Of a stretch of 64,000 nt of DNA, positions 53,101 to 64,000 are shown piece by piece. Below the pieces are notes generated by a model. That model was given only the letters and a program-made list of their open reading frames with translations, did no database searches and had not been told where the DNA came from. The position numbers were made by a program, and so were the translations under genes. Positions within the stretch are counted from its first letter, which is position 1. Every line of letters begins with the position of its first letter. This DNA comes from Mixophyes australis (Eukaryota; Chordata; Amphibia; Anura; Limnodynastidae), in contig JAVHZZ010000002.1 in the NCBI GenBank assembly GCA_036250195.1, forward strand, positions 66,966,205-67,030,204. The letters are read 5' to 3'.

Positions 53101-54234
53101 CCCAACATGTATTGGTGAGTTTCATGTGAGAGATGATAGATTGATCCGATCCATTAGATCATCTTTAATCATATCCACTAAACATTGCTGATACAGAAAC
53201 CGATGAGAGGATTCAAGTCTGAATAAGCAAAATACAGTCATGTGTCTTTTTATCATTTTCTATAAAGCAGTATTTCTTATCATTGTTATTTATAATATGT
53301 ACCTTTTTAAGGACAGGGTTAAAAAGGAAAGAGACACTGGCACAGCAAATAAGTATCTATATAAATGTATTTTTCCAAGAATTATATTGCCTGTTAGTTT
53401 TTTAAAATAAAAACTTTCATGTTGTGTCACTGGAAAAAAATTCTCATAATTTACATTATAGGACGCGCTCATATTCCATACATTTTATTCCGAACTTCAT
53501 AGGACTTAAAGCGGACCTGTCACCATCATTATTTATTATCAAATGTTATTAAATATTCTCTGTAAAGTGCTTCGTAATATGTAAACAAAATGCAGATAAC
53601 TAAATAAATATATAGTAAGCAAAAACCTCTGTTTATCTGGGAGAGAGCATTTTAGTCAGCGCACTTTGCTCTCACAGGACAGCTTCTTCCAGCCCACAAA
53701 GTATTACAGCCGTGTCATGTAGAGAAAGACGGCCTGCGAGAGATAACTTTAGTCCGACAGCCCAACATTGTGCAGTCTGACAGGAATCCATTGTGGGATG
53801 TCAGACTACAGTGCTCGCTTGCTTCAGTCTGCACAGCAGCAGACCTGTGACATGCAAGCGAGCACAGTGAGAGATTCCAGGGGTACCCTGTTGTTACATT
53901 CTACATAGTTCACCAGGCTTTATGTAGTAAAGCAGACAATAATGGTAGTGGACCTTGTGACAGCATTTTCTCTAATGTATAGCTGACCCAAGTATCAGCC
54001 TCATCTATGTCATCAGAAACCACCCAGTCTTTTTGTCCATTGCGGCTTAAATATCCACTGTTATATCGCTGTTAAATTGGTTCACACCGCCGTTGTTGTC
54101 TATAGCAGCAATCCCAATAAAAAAAAATGAGGTGTGTTATTTTAACATAAATCATTGTGGCAGGCTATTAGAAGAATGTTAGTATTTAGCATTTTTCAGG
54201 CTCCTGTTAATGATTGATAACTCTGCACAGTGTA

Positions 54235-54460
54235 AAGGACTACCATATCACATATGGTAGTGAGCAGAGAGACTTTGGAACACCCCTCTGTGCTTTGTCT
54301 CCTATACATACTGTAAAATCCTCCCCTTTCTCCTCCCCCTTTGCCTTCACATGACATACTGAGAGTTGTGAGCTTGTGTGGTGTAACTGGTAGTTATGTT
54401 TTTCAGCCTCCAGAGAGATAATGATTTGTAAATACATACTTGAAAGGTACTTAACTTGCA
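54235..54460. repeat. dispersed repeat, copy 2
   Basis: Related to 31850-32090, same orientation. Confidence 0.5.
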
Positions 54461-54969
54461 AAAGGGAAAACAATTCTATGCGGGATTGCTACTTTCACCA
54501 ATTAGGAAGAAGCACAGTTTTCATTGGGACACTGTTGTGGGTTCATGCAACCAGCTCTCATCTCATAGGATTGAATTGCTGACATTTGAAACCAGTAGGC
54601 TATACCCATTCCATAAATTTCCCAATACATTATAAGTAAGATAAAACTTGTTAGGTTGAACCTCTATTTTTAGTCATATTAGTGCTGTGCTGTCTCGTTG
54701 CATCACATGCACACAAGGTTCAATGTTTAAAGTTTGCAATTTCTTTGGACATTCCTGGGTTACTGGAGGACCATAGAGCTTCTTTCTGCAGCAAAAGGAA
54801 TTTATTTTTACAGTTTCCTTAGAGATAGAGGATATGAATTTATTTTGTTAATGGAGCCATTTGCGCCATCCATATGCACTTCATACAGGGAAGTGTGGTA
54901 CACTTTTACCAATGTAATAATCAAATCCAAATGGGGAAACTTAATAAAGACAGTCATAAATGAGTCTCA

Positions 54970-55516
54970 AGTTTAAACTCCTCACCTTCAGCTACAAGAT
55001 CTCCAACCTCATCACTACTCACACTCCTTCCCACCTCCTGCGTTTTGCTAACAACCACCGCTTCACTACCACACTGATTACCTCTTCCCTCTCCTACATG
55101 CAGGACTTTGTCCAGGCTGCTCCCCACTTGTAGAACTATCTTCCACTCCCTATCAGATTAGCATCTACTCTCCATGGCTTCAAGGGTGCCCATAAAACTA
55201 TTTTTTTTATTTAAGCCTATCAGCCCTCCTCCTAACTTCTTTGCTTCAGCTATCACCGTCACTTCCCCACTCGGTACCACCTTATTTGTGTAAGCTGTCA
55301 ACAGCAGGTCCCACTTTCCTCATGTTCACCTTCTACCACTGTATCACCCATTGTAACCCTAGGCCTGCTTCCCTAACCCTATTTTCTAGAGCCCAGGCCT
55401 AATTCATGTTAGACATTACTAGTCCCTTACTGTCCCATATATAACTTGAAAATTATCTGTGTGTATTTTTTTAATAAGTAGATGTCTGGTCTTTGTATTA
55501 TTATGTTTTTTGTTTT

Positions 55517-55591
<75 letters not shown>

Positions 55592-55695
55592 ATTGTGTTA
55601 TGGATATTTGCTGTCTGTTGGTATTGTATACTACTGTAAATATTATGTACAGAGCTTTTGTGGCACCTTTATAATTAAAATATAATAATAATAAG
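54970..55695 (+). mobile_element. LINE 3' fragment (L2-like)
   Basis: Plus-strand text translates with stops into a LINE-type C-terminal tail (VQAAPHL then NYLPLPIRLASTLHGFKGA). It is followed by a 3' region with (TA)n at about 55520-55585 and a (TAA)n-like end near 55680. Confidence 0.55.
55520..55585. repeat. (TA)n microsatellite
   Basis: About 33 TA dinucleotides inside the LINE fragment. Confidence 0.9.
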
Positions 55696-56247
55696 AGCTA
55701 AAGAGCTAATGGGCACGTGTTTTAAATAAAATTTCTACTCCGTCCACTTTATGCATTTCAATCTATTATGGGGTTAATTCCTCAAATTCTGCAGATTTTA
55801 CATTTTCCTTGTTAAGGGTTAAATGTACAGCTAAGTGGAGATTACTTGGGACCATCCTCAACATTTATTGAGGATATATTAAAATATAGCTCCATAGTCT
55901 TCCCTTCTTTCCAATTCCCTGATCTATATAGTAGCTAAGTTTTTAAGTTTGTCTTATCTATATTATTCGAACTGAAGCATTACCATATATATTTAGCTTT
56001 CCACTAATAGAACACTCTTATACTGATACAAAACGTCTTAACAATATTCATTTCTAATAACACCACTTTTAAAAAATACTGTCTCTGCTGCAGTTGCTGA
56101 TTTACAATTACCAGTATTCTGTGCAAAAGTCTGATGGATATTGTAGCTTAATAGGACCCATAGGCTGCTTCACCCTGCGTTAAATTTAATAAGGACACCT
56201 GCTTTGTGGAAACATTCTGCCAGCTCTGAACATTCTTTTTTCTACAG

Positions 56248-56431
56248 GTGACTGTTAGTAATAAAGCTGCAGAGAATGGAGGAGGTAAGGCAGATGTACA
56301 GACAGGTACCCAGGCTCCCTCTGCACCGCCTTCCTATGAGGAGGTCACAGCAGCAGATGGGAAGAAGGCCAATTTTCTTCAGACATCTCCCTCCATGACC
56401 ACATATCCCGGCTGGGTAAACGAAGATGCAG
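56248..56431 (+). CDS. faim2: faim2 coding exon 2
   Basis: Acceptor TTCTACAG at 56240-56247 and donor GTAAGT at 56432. The 184-bp exon starts in phase 0 (VTVSNKA, like LSVANKA in FAIM2) and ends one base into a codon. It encodes the cytosolic N-terminus with APSAPPSYEEVT; the PPxY motif (about residues 32-35) is a WW-domain docking site of the NEDD4 ligase type. This proline-rich arm precedes the membrane domain in LFG/TMBIM proteins. GRINA and TMBIM1 share the family fold, but the exon 1 peptide and this spacing favour FAIM2. Confidence 0.85.
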
Positions 56432-56999
56432 GTAAGTTATTAAAGAATGCCTTTTACCTCTCAGACAGATCTTCTTTTGTTAAGTATAGGTATTTGGGAA
56501 AGCCCATGACTCGGGCAATTAGTATGCTAGTATTAGCAGACTAGTATGATAAACAGCCCAGTTAGCATGCTCATTGCGACCATTGCCAGCCTCTGCTTCA
56601 CATTAGTGATCTACACCAGTGAGCAGCGCTGTCTTGGAATACTGGACTGGCAAGGTTAGTGTCAGAGCTACTTGACAAGCAGCAGAAAGATCGCACTTTC
56701 TATCTGTGCCTCTTTTAGGCAAATCGAGAGGTGCTGAGATGTATTTTTTCTGCAGGCTTTGAATAGCCTGTAACTCTGTGACAACTCATTGTCAAAGTTG
56801 TTTAGACATTTTAGTCATCAACAGGTATGATCTACACATTAATGTACCAGATGCTATATTTATAAATTTAAATGTAGTGCCAGGTTTTGGATATCCAAAA
56901 ATTTGCAAATCAAAGGTAAATGTAGCTGTGATATCTATTTTTGTTTCCTATAATCCAATACACATATGTGTGTGTGAAAGCAGCAGGTCACTTAAGCTC

Positions 57000-57901
57000 A
57001 CAGAACGGGACCAACGAGCTGAAGTGAGTAGTGAGTAAAAATTGTTTGTCTTCAGTTGCAACACTCACTAATAAGTTCCAAACTGCCTCTGGAAACAATG
57101 TCCGCACAATAACGGTTTGATGGGAGGTTCAGGAATAGAGTTTCCATGGCTGTGCAGAAGCACACAGGCCCTCAGATCAGCGTGCACAATCAGAACCATT
57201 GACTGGTGCGGTATAAAGCACACTGCCATTTGGAGCACTGGAATTGCGTTCTCTGAGGTGATGAATCAATTCACCATCTGGCAGTCTGACGAGCAAATCT
57301 GGGTTTGGCGGATGCCAGGAGAATGCTTCCTGCCCAAATGAGAACTGCCAACTGTAAAGTTTGGTGGAGTAGTAATAATGGCCTGGGGCTGTTATTTATG
57401 GTTTGGTCTGGACCCCTTAGTTCCAGTGAAGGAAGAGTTTAATGATTCAATATACAATGACATTCTAGAGAATTTAGTACTTCCAAGTTTGTTGTGACAT
57501 TTTGGAGAAATTCCTTTCCTGTTTCAGCATGACATTACCCCATGCACAAATCGGGGTCCATCAAAACATGGTTTCCTAAGTTGTTGGAAGAACTTTTCTG
57601 ACCTGCAAAGAGCCCTGACCTCAACCCCATCAAACTACTTTGGGATGAATTGGCACATTGAATGCAAGCCAGGTCTTATCGCCCAACATCAGTGTCCAAC
57701 CAGTTTGTGGCTGAATGAGTACGAATCCCCGCAGTCATGTTCTGAAATCTAATAGAAAGCCTTCCTAGAAGAGTGTAGACTGGTATAGCCCCAAAGGGGG
57801 GACCAACACCATATTAATGCCCACGGTTTTGGAATGAGATGTTAAAAAAGCACATAAAGATGTGTTGTTCTGTGTCCACATACTTTTGCCCATGTTGTGT
57901 A
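57000..57901 (+). pseudogene. Tc1-like transposase relic, 5'-truncated
   Basis: Plus-strand pieces include NCLWKQCPHNN near 57083, SDEQIWVWRMPGECFLP near 57285, VKFGG then MAWG near 57360, and DLNPIKLLWDELAH near 57615. It ends with CCACATACTTTTGCCCATG and GTGTA, the terminal word of a common Tc1 group. Several stops; no left terminus. Dead copy. Confidence 0.75.
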
Positions 57902-58192
57902 TGTATTTATATATATTGAAGCATGAAATAGTGATGTCGGCACTTAGCTTGTGCCAGTGTGAAATAAGTGTCCTGTGATAAATTACTTTGCACTCCTTTT
58001 AGATTATGTAAGGCGGCAGCCAACTTGAGTAAACCTTGAATCAAATAAAGGTGCAATTAAATGCATACGAAAGTGATAAGCTTATCTGTAATGTTTCTTG
58101 AAGTCATCAGATTCCATACCTTGGTTTTGAACATCTTTGGATGCATAGAACATATACAGCAAAGGACCATATACTGTAGAATTCTACATATA

Positions 58193-59843
58193 CAGTCAGG
58201 TCCATAAATATTGGGACATCAACACAATTCTCATATTTTGGGCTCTATACACCACCACAATGGATTTGAAATGAAACACACAAGATGTGCTTTAACTGCA
58301 GACTTTCAGTTTTAATTTGAGGGTATTTACATCCAAATCAGGTGAACGGTATAGGAATTACAACGGTTTCTATATGTGTCTTCCACTTTTTAAGGGACCA
58401 AAAGTAATGGGACAATCGACTCCAAAGCTATTTCATGGACATGTGTGGGCTATTCCCTCATTATTTCATCATCAATTAAGCAGGTAAAAGGTCTGGAGTT
58501 GAATCTAGGTGTGACATTTGCATTTGGAATCTGTTGCTGTCGACTCTCAATATGAGATCCAAAGAGCTGTCACTATCAGTGAAGCAAGCCATCATTAGGC
58601 TGAAAAATCAAAACAAACCCATCAGAGAGATAGCAAAAACATTAGGTGTGACGAAAGCAACTGTTTGGAGCATTCTTAAAAAGAAAAAACGCACCGGAGA
58701 GCTCAGCAACACCAAAAGACCCGGAAGACCAGGTAAAACAACTGTGGTGGATGACAGAAGAATTTTTTCCCTGGTGAAGAAAAACTCCTTCACAACAGTT
58801 GGCCAAATCAAGAACACTCTCCAGGAGGTAGATGTATATGTGTCAAAGTCAACAATCAAGAGAAGACTTCATAAGAGTGAATATAGAGGGTTCACCACAA
58901 GATGTAAACCATTTGTGAGCCACAAAAACAGAAAGACCAGATTAGAGTTTGGCAAACAACATCTAAAAAAGCCATTACAGTTCTGGAACAACATCCTATG
59001 GACAGATGAGACAAAGATCAACTTGTACCAGAGTGATGGGAAGAGAAGAGTATGTAGAAGGAAAGGAACTGCTAATGATCCAAAACATACCACCTCATCA
59101 TTGAAGCATGGTGGTGGTAGTGTCATGGTGTGGGCATGTATGGCTGCCAATGGAACTGGTTGCCTTGTATTTATTTATGATGTGACTGCTGACAAAAGCA
59201 GCAGGATGAATTCTGAAGTGTTTCAGGCAATATTATCTGCTCATATTCAGTCAAATGCTTCAGAACTCATTGGACGGCGCTTCAAAGTGCAGATGGACAA
59301 TGACCCGAAGCATACTGCAAAAACAAACAAAAAGTTTTTTAAGGCTAACAAGTGGAATATTATGCAATGGCCAAGTCAATCACCTGACCTGAATCCGATT
59401 GAGCATGCATTTCACTTGATGAAGACAAAACTGAAGGGAAAATGCCCCAAGAACAAGCAGGAACTGAAGACATTTGCAGTAGAGGCCTGGCAGAGCATCA
59501 CCAGGGATGAAACCCAGTGTCTGGTGATGTCTATGCCTTCCAGACTTCAGGCTGTAATTGACTGCAAAGGATTTGCAACAAAGTATTAAAAAGTGAAAGT
59601 TTGATGTAGGATTGTTTAGTTTGCCCCATTACTTTTGGTCCCTTAAAAAGTGGGAGGCACATATAGAAACCGTTGTAATTCCTACACTGTTCACCTGATT
59701 TGGATGTTAATTCTCTCAAATTAAAGCTGAAAGTCTGCAGTTAAAGCACATCTTGTTAGTTTCATTTCCGATCCATTGTGGTGGTGTATTGAGCCCAAAA
59801 TATGAGAATTGTGCTGATGTCCCAATATTTATGGACCTGACTG
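58193..59843 (+). mobile_element. complete Tc1-like transposon
   Basis: 1651 bp with long terminal inverted repeats of about 235 bp. The ends read CAGTCAGGTCCATAAATATT in both orientations, and the arms stay nearly identical through CAATCCAAATCAGGTG-like text and AAGTAATGGG. Flanking TA at 58191-58192 and 59844-59845 is the expected target duplication. The arms differ at only a modest number of positions by eye, and the gene is intact, suggesting a young insertion in faim2 intron 2. Confidence 0.92.
58552..59589 (+). CDS. Tc1-family DD34E transposase, intact
   Basis: 345 residues from the ATG at 58552 (MRSKELSLSVKQ); an in-frame ATG 18 bp upstream is less like family starts. It would excise and insert the surrounding element at TA. 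The N-terminal paired-like DNA-binding domain contains two helix-turn-helix parts (EIAKTLGVTKATVWSILKK, then KSTIKRRLHKSEY) joined by a GRPGK hook, the equivalent of the usual GRPR. The catalytic triad is D152 (LWTDETK), D249 (QMDNDPKHTAK) and E284 (PDLNPIEHAF), with 34 residues between the last two. The glycine-rich HGGGSVMVWACMAANG box is present. Length is that of the family (about 340). No stop or frameshift. Confidence 0.95.
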   Translation: MRSKELSLSVKQAIIRLKNQNKPIREIAKTLGVTKATVWSILKKKKRTGELSNTKRPGRPGKTTVVDDRRIFSLVKKNSFTTVGQIKNTLQEVDVYVSKSTIKRRLHKSEYRGFTTRCKPFVSHKNRKTRLEFGKQHLKKPLQFWNNILWTDETKINLYQSDGKRRVCRRKGTANDPKHTTSSLKHGGGSVMVWACMAANGTGCLVFIYDVTADKSSRMNSEVFQAILSAHIQSNASELIGRRFKVQMDNDPKHTAKTNKKFFKANKWNIMQWPSQSPDLNPIEHAFHLMKTKLKGKCPKNKQELKTFAVEAWQSITRDETQCLVMSMPSRLQAVIDCKGFATKY

Positions 59844-62528
59844 TAGCTAAACATACATCACAAAAAGAATTGAAAACCTTATCTGGACCAAAAATCCAAG
59901 GGTCTGTTTCAAGTGGTTCCAAGCAAAGGTGATTTAGTTCCTGGTTCTATTGTGCTAAAATGACAGCATAAATATCTGTCTATTTAATTAATTTGCCATT
60001 ATTTATAAGATCAATAGATAAATATATATATATAAGACATAAACCCCTATCGCCCATTTTGGAGAGTTCTTTTATTTGGTTCACCAGATTTTTATATACA
60101 TACTAAACTTTCAGACACCTTCTCTTGCTTTCATAGCGCACTTTGTGGAAGAAAAGCTAATTCTACTCAAACATGACAATACAGCAAATCATAGCTAAAG
60201 ACTATACAGTGTTAATTGGGACTTGGTCTCAGATGACCAAGCACTGATGTGATTATTTCTGGCAATGTGGATACCCATTGTTATAATTCGGTTTTAGTTA
60301 GACTGCCTGAAACCACTCAATGCAGGGTGCCTGCTATCTCTTTAGATCCGAGGGATGCTACATAACTGCCTCTAGAATAAAGAGGTAGCAATGCATTTGC
60401 AGGTGGGCATTTAAAGACTGTCCTGCTGAAACCACACCACCTTGGAAAACAGATTGGGAATAAAAGAGAGATTTATCATTAGGTGTCTTATGTTTGGACA
60501 GTATTGAATAGGGATTATTGTTCCTGTTGGACTGATCATAGTTCGAGTCATCAGCAACGGGACCGTGTAAACCTCACTCTGTGAGTCTGCCAAATGCGAC
60601 CCCTACCAAGCTGGTAGAGGAGCAGAAGTATGTGGCTCAGCATCCGGGACAGCACATCCAGAAACGGTGACTATAGATAGCTCTTTTTGGTAGGGTTGTA
60701 GATTTGGTATTGGTATGGTAAAGAGTTGTAATTATTGAGTGTGCTTCGTGCAATGAAGACAGTTTTGTGCTTGTTAAAATCACTATGCTTATGTGATACT
60801 GAACCTAATAAGGTACTGGGTGTACGAGAGTGACACATAAGGTTATCCATATAGTTAGTAGTAAGTAATTTAGAAATGGTCTATAATTGCTGTATTGTAA
60901 TGTTCAAGTAGCATATAGTGACATCACATGGTGTATTGTGACATACTTTTACTTGTTGCTTATTATTCTAAGTAGTTCCAGGATATGGTAATCTCTAGAA
61001 ATTGTCAGCAGTTGATTAATAGGGTAAGTTAATAGCTTTATTCAGCAAAACATGTAGGGGAGAGGTATTCCCCAAAGCAACAGATTGCAAAACAAAAAAC
61101 ACAACTTATTATATCTAGAAATTAGTGAAAGAGAAGAAGGCGTGATTCTTTAACTTAATGAAATGTGTACAAGTGAATAAAATCATTGGACTAATGTGCA
61201 TGTGCAAACAAAATAAATGTTGTCTGGTGCTCAAAAAAACCAATATATAAATCAGTCAGCATATACATAAAGGATAATTTAGAGTTATAGTAATTTATAG
61301 TTATATTTGGTGAAACTCACCTGCCAGCGTCAAAGCATCTCATGTAGACGAGTCCTGCCAGTGAAACAAATATGTATTCAGGATGTCACATTTTAATCCT
61401 TCCCTGGACCTTCCTTTTCTAAAGCATGAAGCTCCTCTTGTTTGCTTATTATATCTAAAGGTAAAAGGCACTGTATTCTCCAACAATTATTTCAATTTTG
61501 ACCAATCATCCCCCTCTAGACCCATATTGGACCACCAGGAAGGCGAGTCTATTTTATATAAATGTTTTTATATGAAGTTTCCATCATGGTCAACAAGCGT
61601 AAAGTATACAACATATAAACAAAATGTACCATACAGAATAATAACATGTAATAAAGTTGTAACAATATACTGTATAATGCCTGTTTAACCTGTCCATTGC
61701 AAATAAATAAAACTGAACTGTTGTTCCAGATACAATTTGTTTTAAATGAACACGGTCATTGATAAAAGAAGGAAAATGTATTCAATTTATATCTCAAACA
61801 GAGGTTCACAGGGGAGTTTTGCCTGACAATATTTCTAAATTGTTCCATGACGTAAGCTGTGCTATAGAACATCATCATAAAACATATCTGTCAGCCTATC
61901 ATAAAAAGTCAGTTTACTCTATAATTGTGTTAGCGTACAGTTATGTCATTTACTTTCAATCTCTCAGTTTATGTTATTGTACAATTGCCATACTCACTAT
62001 TTCTCCACAATTTTAAAATGTTTATTGATGGTGGGCTTTTGATGTATAAAAATGTAAAACATTATGAAAATATTTTAAATATTTTTTAAATGATTTTGAA
62101 TGAAAGAGAGAAAAAAACATAGGTGATTCCCAGGCAACAACCTTTTATCAAAGTAGCTTTTAAAATGAGAATGGTTATTTTATTTGGCAGGAAAAGATCC
62201 ACAATTCTATACTGTGTGCAAAATATATAATTACTGTGTTTATGGCATGATTTCCACCTTATTGCCATATACACTACAATATTCTTTTTCTTTATCATAA
62301 TATTTTACTGTGTTAGTGCTTATAAATGACCAAGTAGATGGTGTTTAAGTGATTACATGATGCCAATTACTTTGACTTGATTTCAGACAGTATTTATGTT
62401 GTTACACAATAGTAGAGTATAATACGGCATTTTGCAGCTTTATTCATTGTAACACTGGTAGATAGAAGATATATGGAAAAACTCTGCTCCAGTTTACTAG
62501 TGGGCAGCTGACAGTCACTCTCTTTCAG

Positions 62529-62620
62529 GCAACAGCCCTGGCTACAGTAGTGGAGACACCGAGATGCTGACCTCAATGAGCTGGGATGATGACAGAGTGC
62601 GCCGCTCATTTATTAGGAAG
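62529..62620 (+). CDS. faim2: faim2 coding exon 3
   Basis: Acceptor CTCTTTCAG, donor GTAAGT at 62621. With the carried base from exon 2 it encodes 31 residues, including EMLTSMSWDDDRVRRSFIRK, matching the SWDDQKVRR-type segment that precedes the first membrane helix in FAIM2. Ends in phase 0. Confidence 0.87.
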
Positions 62621-62855
62621 GTAAGTGTGGGGTAAGACCTTTACAGTATAAGGAATGTGGGAAATAGCAGATACGTTGTGGTTTCATATTGTAAATAAAT
62701 CTGACAAGTGGGAACAGAGCACTGAGTGGTGAAGAAAACAAAGCTTATATGAGAGAAAAACAAAAAGACATTGTTCTTGTAGAGAGAATGAGGCAAGCGG
62801 TGATAATGGATCATTTTCTGCTCTCACAAACAGACTTTGTTTTTTTGTCTTTCAG

Positions 62856-62920
62856 GTTTATTCAATCCTTTCATTTCAGCTGTTGGTTACATTGGCAATT
62901 GTGGCTCTGTTTACCTTCTG
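62856..62920 (+). CDS. faim2: faim2 coding exon 4
   Basis: Acceptor TTTGTCTTTCAG, donor GTGAGT at 62921. Encodes VYSILSFQLLVTLAIVALFTF and two bases of the next codon. This is the first transmembrane helix of the BAX-inhibitor-1 (TMBIM/LFG) fold, QLLVTLA.VALFTF being conserved. The remaining helices lie beyond the window. Intron 3 (62621-62855) is only 235 bp. Confidence 0.88.
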
Positions 62921-63790
62921 GTGAGTGTTACTTCATGATATAATGGTTTATAAAATGTTTCATTCTGGCTCTCATGCAGTTAATGCTTCTTACATATTGG
63001 GCAATACTGGTAACTATATATGTATCCAAGTACCTGGGAAATGATTTCTAAAGCAAGTTGTTAAATAGATGTATTTTTTTAAAACACTTTCTAATTCACT
63101 TAATTTATTGATAATTTACTTCTAGTGAAATAATTATAGTAATTTAGTACACAAGGATTACCTTGTCAACTTTGGCAACTTGCATTCAATATATATTCTC
63201 TGAGCACTAGTTGCTAGGATCGACAACTTAGAGAGATCCTAGCTTATTTGATGTTTATCCACTTTTGCCAATACTGAAAGATTGAGTGTAAACTGGATCT
63301 CATGGACTTGCTTCTATTAGATCTACTTTACATGGATTTAGTAGGGCTAGCAGGCAGAAGAGGCCTGATACACGATGCTCCTGCACTGCCCTTTTCTGGA
63401 GAGGTTTTCTGTTTAAATGAGGGAGCAACACATAACATTCGCTGTGAACAACACTATGACTTGATTTATAGTTGGATGCAAGCGACATGCACAAAATAAT
63501 TATGTCTCACATAAAATTTGTTGAACTATATATGTGCACAAATTGCGGCAGTATTTTCAGCCCCATGTCTCTGACACTTGCAACACCTTTGCGCTTTGAG
63601 AGGTGGATTAGGGTAATTCCTGTGTAATAGAGTACAGTAAGGTGTGGACACGCCATTTAGCTAGGTCCTTTGAGATGCGTCTGTATTTTGGGTTACTTGT
63701 ATCTTAATGATACTTGCAAAGTGTAAATTCTGCATCTACACAAGATGGATGCAAAGTATACGGCTTGCAACCAGATATTTACACAGAACA
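62921..63790 (+). other. faim2: faim2 intron 4, start
   Basis: No recognisable feature. A 65-codon open frame at 63302-63499 lacks splice sites and does not match FAIM2. Confidence 0.5.
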
Positions 63791-63792
63791 TA

Positions 63793-64000
63793 CACCGATC
63801 AGCAACAACATTAAAACCACTGACAAGTGAAGTGAATAACATTGATTATCTTTTTACAATGGCAGCTGTCAAGGGGTGGGATAAATTAGGCATCAAGTGA
63901 ACAGTTAGTTCTTGAAGCTGATGTGTTGGAAGCAGGAAAAATGGGCAAATATAAGGATCTGAGTGACTTTGACAAGGCCCAAATTGTGATGGCTAGACGA
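63793..64000 (+). mobile_element. Tc1-like element cut by the window edge
   Basis: Starts at TA then CACCGATCAGCAACAACATT, followed by AAAACCACTGACAAGTGAAG, the known terminal repeat of a Tc1 group found in fishes, lampreys and frogs. The transposase start follows at 63941. It lies in faim2 intron 4. Confidence 0.75.
63941..64000 (+). CDS. Tc1-like transposase, first 20 codons
   Basis: MGKYKDLSDFDKAQIVMARR is the N-terminus of this Tc1 group. The frame is open to the window edge. Whether it stays open cannot be seen. Confidence 0.75.
   Translation, partial: MGKYKDLSDFDKAQIVMARR

Larger units (their letters stand above)
51934..56247 (+). other. faim2: faim2 intron 1
   Basis: GTAAAT to TTTTTTCTACAG, 4.3 kb. 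It holds the 20-bp minisatellite (52315-53100), a repeat copy (54235-54460), an L2-type LINE piece and (TA)n. 53110-54230 has no other recognisable feature except the repeat-like phrase TTAAAGCGGACCTGTCACC at about 53506. Confidence 0.7.
56432..62528 (+). other. faim2: faim2 intron 2
   Basis: GTAAGT to CTCTCTTTCAG, 6.1 kb. It carries a dead Tc1-like copy (57000-57900) and an intact one (58193-59843). 59850-62520 shows no gene, RNA or recognisable repeat. Confidence 0.75.

Noticed and set aside
63302..63499. Possible next faim2 exon
   Set aside because: The peptide does not resemble the FAIM2 segment after the first helix, and no acceptor or donor frames it.

Overview
The window is vertebrate nuclear DNA, most probably from an anuran amphibian. 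Two host genes can be identified. The rest is dense, nested repeat: several hAT and Tc1/mariner DNA transposons, foldback MITEs, Gypsy-type LTRs and L1/L2-type LINEs. The amphibian assignment is inferred from the mixture of repeats (L2-type LINE tails, BED-finger hATs, fish/frog-type Tc1 elements), not from a species marker.

Layout. 1-1661: unrecognised flank with one possible exon (529-663). 1670-5272: decayed hAT copy with perfect 8-bp target-site duplications (TSDs) and a transposase relic inverted relative to its ends. 7239-13571: complete 6.3-kb hAT transposon with an 8-bp TSD and an uninterrupted 999-codon transposase gene. 14171-16804: foldback MITEs. 18065-19822: two solo LTRs. 20002-20320: another MITE. 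20410-21586: a TRIM13-like RING/B-box/transmembrane gene, coding in one exon, with one apparent homopolymer frameshift. 22880-25560: L1-type LINE and LTR remnants. 26240-27870: palindromic repeat. 29167-29918: solo LTR. 33276-38075: second hAT copy with two frameshifts and one stop. 38276-40789: non-autonomous hAT with two 100-bp tandem arrays, inserted in an L2-type LINE (minus strand, to 45420) that is also split by a deleted Gypsy element (41552-43366). 47302-51519: Tc1-like element carrying two nested hAT insertions, one holding a G-rich minisatellite. 51919-64000: 5' part of faim2 (exons 1-4 recognisable), its introns filled with a 20-bp minisatellite, LINE pieces and three Tc1-like elements. 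One of these (58193-59843) has an intact DD34E transposase gene.

Insertion order can be read directly from TSDs: LINE, then the hAT and Gypsy insertions into it; Tc1, then two hATs into it. The host genes are membrane proteins. TRIM13-family proteins are ER-anchored ubiquitin ligases, and FAIM2/LFG2 is a multi-pass anti-apoptotic protein. Nothing here shows that they act together.

The most unusual material is in the hAT elements. The 3' region of the intact copy contains decayed pieces of its own coding sequence. A hairpin in that 3' region carries compensatory changes between two diverged copies. A non-autonomous derivative is growing satellite-like 100-bp arrays with a dimeric higher-order pattern. 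No calculation was run: identities, boundaries and family names come from reading the sequence.
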